Assembly (NCBI GenBank): GCA_027924585.1
Contig: BSBM01000753.1
Location: 24,866,001-24,930,000, forward strand
Reading direction: 5' to 3'
Source: Larix kaempferi
Taxonomy: Eukaryota; Streptophyta; Pinopsida; Pinales; Pinaceae
Length of the DNA: 64,000 nucleotides
Positions 56,721 through 64,000 of the stretch are shown one piece after another (position 1 is the first letter of the stretch; each line of letters starts with the position of its first letter). The translations under genes were made by a program, and so were the position numbers. The notes beneath the pieces are model-generated. The model did not search any database. It saw only the letters and a program-made list of their open reading frames with translations, and was not told where the DNA came from.

Positions 56721-59700
56721 TTAATTTCCTTCAAAGTACAAACGACGTATTGTTATTTGTTATTTCTTTTTATCTTATTTTTATTATTATAAAAAAAAAA
56801 GTTGAGATTTAAACGATTTTCTTAATACACATTTATTAATTAGTTAAAGCTCGGAGATTTTGACAAATTTTAGTACCTATAGTAAAAGCCAGAATCTTTT
56901 ATGGTGAATGGCCGTTCTCTCTCCTTTAAATGAGTGCGACTGGTGAAACTTTAACTTATTGGGTAAAAGAAAAATAACTTCGCATATCTTCGAGATCTGA
57001 TCTTTTCGGATATTCAAAGCTACTAGGATGCTGCTTTCTGGTTTTAAATGACTAACTCTGCTGATTTTACCCGATCGATGATTTCTCACCATTAAATAGG
57101 ACCAATCTGAAATTCTCAATACTTAAAGATGAATAATTAGCCCCGCCGTCAAATCGAGGTTTCAAGGATTTTTTTTTCAGTGTGTCTTAGGACATGCTCT
57201 CCCCTTGACTGTCAAATCTCGGTATTGAGTCTTCACGGCACTTAGAACCAGCCTCTTTAACATATATGCGAGTAGGGGGTTAGGATCTTAATCTCTTATA
57301 TACATCTGAGATCGAAAATTTATTCAAATCCATTAAAACTACTTACGAAGGGAGGGATCACCATCTTTCCGGAGCGCTTAAGTTTAAGTGACGAATGTCA
57401 TACATGAAAGGGTATTCACGTAACCTTTATGCACACCATTTAAAGGGGAAATAAATAAGAATATAAGGGCATGTGATAAGGTAGTGGTGGGAGTATGGAA
57501 TAATAAGAGTAAAAAAAAATAATACAAATAATACATATGAAGACAAGAGAGGGCAAATAAAGGTAAAAAGGGTGAGTGGGCAATAAAAGTAAAATAAAGC
57601 CAAAAAAATTTTAACCGTGTCTTTTTATTTTAACAATAAACTATAACCATAAATATATACACATAAAGAAACATGCCCAAGATGGTGTATGGAAATGGAA
57701 GACATTTTGTTCTTCAATAATAACTATATAGAATATAAATTTTGAGTTATTTATATTGGAGGTTAGCAATTCAAAAGTAATTTGTTGAATTTATAACCAT
57801 GGTTTGATGTGTGTTGATCAAGTTATCGCACATTTTGTGGTGTTCCTAGTAAAGTTTTCCTATTGATTCTTTAAATGATTTATTGGGATTTTATTTTATT
57901 TATTTTTCTTCGGGGTCATTGATGATCTTCGGTCAAATGTGAAGAAAGATAAATGTTATGTCAAAGGTTTCTCATAACTTTCATTATTATTCCAAGTATT
58001 TCACCTCCCTTTCTCTTACATTTTGAGCCACTTACTTATTGTGTCAATATTAAAGATCACAAACATTGATTTCATCATCTTCCTCTATGAACGCTTTAAA
58101 TGAATTTCACATGATTAATGGAATCACATATATAGATTGACATAAGTAGACTTAAATTTCAAAATAAATTTTGTAATACTATCTTCCTAGGATCACATAT
58201 TGAGCTTCTACAAGGCCCTTTTCTTTAAAAGGACTCTCCATTTCTCTATTTCCGTAATCAACACCTCACATACATTGTACAACATTATAATATACTTTTG
58301 AGGTATTCACCCACGAAAAGAATGATTTGTAAATCATATTGTAATGACTCTAATATAACTTGGTCTAAAGAAAAAAAAAAAAATGATAATGATATATTGT
58401 GATTCGATACCTCTTGAGATAAATGACATTTACATTAAATTATACATATACACGTAAATTTGGTAATTATTGATACATAAATGTATAGAGGATCTTATAG
58501 ATTTATAAAAGATCGAATTCTGTTATAGAAATGGATGACATAAAATAAATTTATATGTTATAAGTGTTTGACATTCAAAAAAAAAAAAAAAAAACCTTTG
58601 TTGAGACTTTAACGTATAGTCGAAGAGACGAAACGAACACTTAATCTGAAAGCAAGGAACCGCTAAAACGAGCATGGTAAGCTGAATGCTAAAATGCTAA
58701 TTTCACTACATGACAAAATCATTAATGAAAACGACCATAAATTTCAACGCGTTGATCCTAACAAACTGTTCCTTGCGCATAAAGTATAATGATAGGCATT
58801 TTAAGGAGCACTGCATTAGGTTTTCCTCGTGCGGTAAAATGACAGGGTAGAAACGAATCCCTTTATTTCTTATATCTCTTCTCTAAGTACTACAAAGAAT
58901 GAAAATTTATATATATCAACTAAGAAGGGAAAGGTTGTGTTTTAATCTATTAATGAAATTCCTAGATTGCATTAGTTACAATGCCATGTAACCTCATCTA
59001 GTTCTATTGAATAGGTTTTACATGTTGGGTAATTAACATGTTAAAGGGTTATGTGAATGTGTGATTTGTTAGGACAACCACATCTACACTTTGCAGGTGT
59101 TTAATAAGAGAACTTGGTCAAATAAACATGGAGCGGTGTTTGAGCTGCTCCTTCCCCACAACAAATTACACGACATTAATATGTGTGCATAGACAACTTA
59201 GTACAAGGTACAGATTAAAGTGAAAACTCATGAACCTCTCATACTTATATTCACGAATGAAATTTCCATTAAGAAATAAAGGTGAATGTTATATCGAGTA
59301 ATGAAAAAAAAAAAAAAATACATTACATATTATTCAGATAAGATAACGGAAGGAAATAAATTTGTTGGATACAAGAATAGGTATCCTTTAGAATCACACT
59401 ATGGAAACACCATGTACGTAAACCAGGAGATTGCGTATAAAGCTTATTAAAAGACTATTTTAAAAGGGGAAACATGGCATACTAGGAGAAATGCGGGTAA
59501 TTACCCTTGCGATGGCAAGGGTGGGAACAAAACTAGCTATGAGATTCTTAAGGAATTGAAGAAGCAATGGTTTCCCGACAAATTATATTGGTTTGAAAAT
59601 GAGAATAATAAATAAACATGATAGCAATTGTATTTGATAAGAAATAGCCATGAAAACCTTTTAAACAATAATAGTTCTCCTAATTTAATAATGCTACGAT

Positions 59701-61026
59701 ACTTTGTTTATTGTTTATTACCGATAAGTGAAATGGCAAGGTGATGTACCTTAAAGATTATAAGGAATGAAGAAGCGTTCTAGTTCTATTAGTTAATTAT
59801 GATGATGGAGTCCAATTACGTCTAATAATGCGTCGATTTGTCGAATAAATGAACATTCGTGTTCAAATATTAAGGGATGATGGTTACCACTATCAGTGAC
59901 TAGGACAATTGTGTTGCTTCCTATTATGTACAGGATCTACTGGTTATACATTTATTAATAAGGGGAGATATCTATGTATTAAAATCAACACCGTAAAATT
60001 TCTATGTGTATTGTGCAATTAATCATGTTTCAGTGTGGTAAGTGGAAAGAGATTGAAGTAACTAGGTATGTGCGAGAAAGAGGTAAGGGTTATATGCCGC
60101 TAGACTCGTTTAGGTTAAATTGTCACGATGGGGGAATTATTATTGAGAAACAACTTGAATTTAATAACTACAAAATGAACAAGCAGTAAAATATAAAGGC
60201 AGGTAAATTATTGAGGGGCTAATGAAGTTACCGTGAATAAATGTGCGTCGAACCCTCAACCAGATTAAGTGAACTAGTAATACAAGTAACTGGGGTAATA
60301 ATGGAGGCAAATAGGAACCGTTGTGCACCTCAATGAATAAAGTTAGTTGTGTAAACCCCTAACAGATACTATCAGTGAACTTCAGCATTCGGGTACGATA
60401 TAGTTACTAAGAACATTCTAATAAATGATACTTCCCCTAATTTAGTATTGGTTACAATACTTATGGTTATCAAGGATGCAGATGGCTTATTAAAACTAAA
60501 GTAATAAGAATGTTTGACCTTAAGATGAAATAACAGGGATCTTCATCTCCTAGGAGAGGTATGCAAATCTTAAAGATCCTTAAAATCGCTTGTTGAATAA
60601 TTAAAGATTATGAACTCTCACCTCTCCATTTAAAAAAAAAAATCGTTGATTATTTCATGCTAAGTTGGATTAATATAAGCTTTTGTGATGAGTAAACCTC
60701 TTCGGATGTTATAATTAAAGGATGTTGCTAAAAGGTGAAGGTGAGATACTGAGGTGGATAGCACTTGAATATAACCTTAGGAATCCTAGAGATTCAACAT
60801 AAGGATTAATCTAAATGTTTCTTAAATTATTAGAATAAACCTCAGGGATATAAAAGAAACAAAGCCATAATATAATACCGACATATTCGGTCAAGACAAA
60901 GCTAAGTAAGACCATTATGGCCAACACCCGCTACTTGCAAGAATGAAGAGGTTAGGCATCAAGATTTTCCCTGCATTATTATTATGACCATAACTTCGGG
61001 ACAAAGTTTCCTGAAGGGTGGGTGTA
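56721..61026. other. Element E interior, right part, no gene found
   Basis: 4.3 kb of AT-rich sequence with several A runs of 10-18 bases (about 56788, 58373, 58578, 59306, 60630). No protein motif seen on either strand; the open frame at 60004-60189 is short and featureless. It ends with the purine tract gaagggtgggtgta (61013-61026). Confidence 0.55.
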
Positions 61027-63568
61027 TGTAACGCCCCATATTTTGACTAGGCATGTTTATGAGTTAGACACCTTTCACTTTATTGCTTGTTATCTATTTG
61101 ACTCAGCTAGATAGCGTGAACTATATTTTCGGCATGATAGACATGATGATATATTGCTACTGTGTTAATGATGTTACTATATTCATGCAGTTATTAAGTT
61201 ATGATTATCATGAGATTCTTTTATTCCATAATGACAGTGTATGATTGATAATCATCCTGGAGGAAATGTGATATATATAATGTGGTAATTATGCTGTGAT
61301 TGATTTAATGATTTTATGTGATGAAATAAATGATGCTGACAATATGGATCAGACAATGATAGAATGGAAAATATATGTTTTAGCGTTGTCGTTGATGAAA
61401 TGTAAAATATATGGTGTTGTACGAGGATGCCACCCTATGATGAAATTGATAGAACTGTTATATTCCATACATACCTGTGATGAAATTGTGATGTGAAATA
61501 AAATGATGTTGATGATATGGATCAATTGGTAATCAAATATAAATGCTTGTTATAAAAGGTGTATCTTGCGGAATACTAACCTACAGGACACCAGGGCTAT
61601 GGGAAAGCCGGGTACGTGATCTGATATACGGAGAAGAACCTGTCCATGCAGTAAACCTTAGCAACCCAAAATTGATGAAACGATGACATGGACCGATAAT
61701 CTCGAGAGCAGCAGAGTATGATTTGATAAGGGCGTAGGCCCAGTATGTTGAGAGGGATGGATGTGTTGCCCACCCTATGTTCCTATGATACCCGAGATCA
61801 TGGGAGGGCCGTGCTGAGACACGCTCCCCATGTATGTGTGATGACGATGGTCGGATGCCTGCTAGGAGAGGATAGGTCCGCTTTCTGTTTAGCCGACGCT
61901 ATCGCTCTCAAGTTCTATGTGGTCAGGTCGTTGAGTCCGACAGCCACTTTTATACTAGCAGAGGAAGGACAGGGAGGTTGTGGCAGTAGGTTAACGATGG
62001 GAGGATATGATAGTTAGTACTGTTGAGGGTTGGGAATTCATTGACCTGGAGTTAGTGGTAGTAGGTAGCCTTCCTTGTACCTGATTGATTGAACAAACGT
62101 AATCATAAAAGCAATGAAATGGAATCTTAAAGGTTAATTGATAAAATAAATGATGATGTTTTAGTAATATTATGATGAATGTGTACTTGTTCGGTTTGCA
62201 TAAAGTATTATGAATATTAGTTAGCTGATATGCATAGGATATATATATGACATATGTTTATAGTACATGTCTGTCTTGTGCATACGCTGGCCACGCATGC
62301 ACATTATGCACATGCGCAATAGTATTGGTTTACAACATACTTATCAAGATTTAACAATGTTATAAGTATCATAGGTAACTCAATTAAGTATTTATTGAAT
62401 GACTTACTTAGTAAAAGATTGTCAAGTTCCAATGTGTAAAAGAAGTTAATTAGTCTTTGTGTGTGAACATGGTAATGAACGATTAAAATAAGTGTCATTA
62501 GTTGCAAGTATCCTCAAGTGAAGGTGTCCTCGATATGAAGTATAAAAGTTAAACATTAATAATGGAAGAGTGTGCTATATAATTGTTGATCATGATGAAT
62601 TAAATCATTAAAGTATATTCCATAATTATACCCCGAAGTACTATGTTGACACTTATCGAATAAACCAATAAACATTTCTAATTTCCATTCACAATTAATT
62701 TAATTTCTATTATTATTAATTATTATGTTATTATGGTTAATATTTAATTAATGATAATAATCTTTATATAAAGCATAGTGGGTTGAATAATTAAATAAAT
62801 AAATTTTCATGTGATTAATTAACGGAATCATTCCAAGTAAATAAAATGGAGTTGTTAAATGAATTATTAAATAATCCTACTGCTCAAAAGAAAATTGGAT
62901 GATTTAAAATGATATATATATAATCCACCTTTTTACCTTAAAAAGGGGATGCATTAATGATTAGTACTTCCAATACCACGACAGCTAGGGCGGTGGAGTG
63001 ATAAGGAAGTTTGACCTTGGAAGGAGGTGGATTCCTATAAAGAGGAGAGTTAACAAAGTAGTAAGGGGGATTTTGTGGGAGAACTGTGAGGTTGATTTTG
63101 TGAAAAGGAGGAATGCTGAGGAGGGGGTTAACTCGAAGCTTTGAGGAGGTGGAAAACTCAAATGACAAGACTGAGGAGGGGGTTAACTCAGCAAAGGATT
63201 ACCATGGAAAGGTTCGATGGAAAGCTGTTGTCGGGATTATCGATCTGTGGGCTCGGGGGCTAGGAAATCCGTTGATTTCCTAGGGTCAGCACGATAATAG
63301 CTGATCGGCAGGGTGGACACATCATTTTGGGTTGCTAAGGTAACCTACAGAACCCACTACAGGAACCTTCTTACCTTGCTGCAAATCGACGGATTCAGGT
63401 ATTTTTCTGAACCAGCTTAAATAGAAGGTATTTTGCTGTTATTTTTCCAAGTTATGCATGTCAACGGAATAGAGTAGAATTAAAAGATTTAGGTCATATT
63501 TGCTTAAATTACAGAGATATCTATTCATTTAGATAATAGAGACCCCGTGCCCTGTTTAGGGCACTACA
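61027..63568 (+). repeat. Element E right LTR
   Basis: 2542 bp, the same length as the left LTR. Differences are single bases spread along its length (for example tctgttcagtcg to tctgtttagccg near 61890). Confidence 0.93.
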
Positions 63569-63573
63569 CCATG

Positions 63574-64000
63574 AATCTATCATCTTCTTCATCTGTTCCA
63601 TCTAAGAGGATCGACTTGCTCAAGGATGAGATTCCTGTTTTAGATTTCATGGAGAAGTTTCAAAGTCAGATTTATAAATACATAAAGCACTCCCATAGGT
63701 CCAGGTGGCAAGCTTTAGAATTCAAACATTCTCATTAGGTATTTGAGCTGGACACAATCTCATCAATGGTAGACTTTGTGGAGAACTACACTTTTTCTCC
63801 TCATAGAGAGATACATAGTGAGTACTATCACTCCAACCAGGTGTCTATCTTCGTACATGTATTGTACAGACATGCTCAGGAAGCATTGATGGTAGGGATA
63901 TCACTCCTCAGTCACGTGAAGTGATCAAGGAGTACCATTTTTATGTTAGTGATGATCATGAGCATGACACATTATTCGTTCAACACTGTTTTGGATTGAT
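63574..64000 (+). pseudogene. Gene F, catalytic-domain-like part, running off the window
   Basis: Resumes in frame after element E: SM joins NLSSSSSVPSKRIDLLKDEI. It goes on with DFMEKFQSQIYKYIKHSHRS, a TAG stop after FKHSH, VFELDTISSMVDFVENYTFS, HREIHSEYYHSNQVSIFVHV, and after a frame change SIDGRDITPQSREVIKEYHF and YVSDDHEHDTLFVQHCF. The two acidic spots, VDFVENY and SDD..HD, sit where a DDE transposase core would place its first residues. The third would lie beyond the edge. Damage: one stop and one frame change. Confidence 0.65.

Larger units (their letters stand above)
51770..63568 (+). mobile_element. Element E: LARD-like LTR retrotransposon with captured gene fragment
   Basis: 11,799 bp with two 2542-bp LTRs that differ at roughly 38 sites (about 1.5%) without length change, a perfect CCATG target duplication (51765-51769 and 63569-63573), a PBS and a purine tract. 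The 6.7-kb interior has no gag, protease, RT, RNase H or integrase that I can find. This is the pattern of large retrotransposon derivatives, which need enzymes from another element. On the minus strand the interior holds a broken RZ-1-type gene (55521-56030) and a Gly-rich fragment (56230-56310), with a CpG-richer patch beside them. Insertion split gene F between 51769 and 63574. Confidence 0.9.

Overview
The window reads as plant nuclear DNA from a large, transposon-filled genome. Gymnosperm is my best guess, made with low confidence. The grounds are stacked plant-type LTR retrotransposons, plant GT-AG introns, AT-rich spacers and an RZ-1-type plant RNA-binding protein fragment. I see no intact ordinary host gene. 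Almost everything is mobile elements inserted into one another, and most coding regions carry stops or frameshifts.

Layout. 1-170 holds a weak Ty1/copia pre-integrase relic. 890-1885 is the 3' part of a degraded LINE. 2846-4750 is repeat-rich spacer with dyad motifs, a tandem duplication and two fold-back repeats. Element A (4755-12062, + strand) is a young non-autonomous copia element with 649-bp LTRs. Element B (12905-20197, - strand) is a related near-full-length copia element with gag, protease, integrase, reverse transcriptase and RNase H, broken by stops. 20198-24420 is AT-rich spacer with local tandem duplications.

From 24424 to the window end lies one transposase-like gene (F), taken apart by later insertions. 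It has a cluster of CTCGATCGAG palindromes upstream, exon 1 at 24883-25042 and an intron at 25043-27049. Exon 2 starts at 27050 and is interrupted after 22 bp by element D. The coding sequence resumes at 49132, meets an unidentified insertion at about 49712-51008, continues to 51769, is cut by element E, and resumes at 63574.

Element D (27072-49126, + strand) is a Ty3/gypsy element of about 15.4 kb once its own insertion is removed. It has a Gly/Pro-rich gag, protease, RT, RNase H, integrase, an extra RNase H after integrase, and an antisense ORF with an apparent intron. Element C (34636-41271, - strand) sits inside the RT of D. It is a second copy of the A-type non-autonomous copia design.

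Element E (51770-63568, + strand) has two 2542-bp LTRs and a PBS but no gag or pol, which makes it a LARD-like element. Its interior carries a broken RZ-1-type gene (RRM plus CCHC zinc knuckle) on the opposite strand, a likely captured host gene.

Relations. A and C keep LTRs, PBS, PPT and the 3' tandem arrays but only scraps of gag and pol. Their LTRs resemble those of B, so a B-type element is the likely supplier of enzymes. Hand-counted LTR divergence gives an order of insertion: A about 0.8%, E about 1.5%, C about 6%, D about 6-7%. C younger than D agrees with C being nested in D. All boundaries and counts were made by eye.
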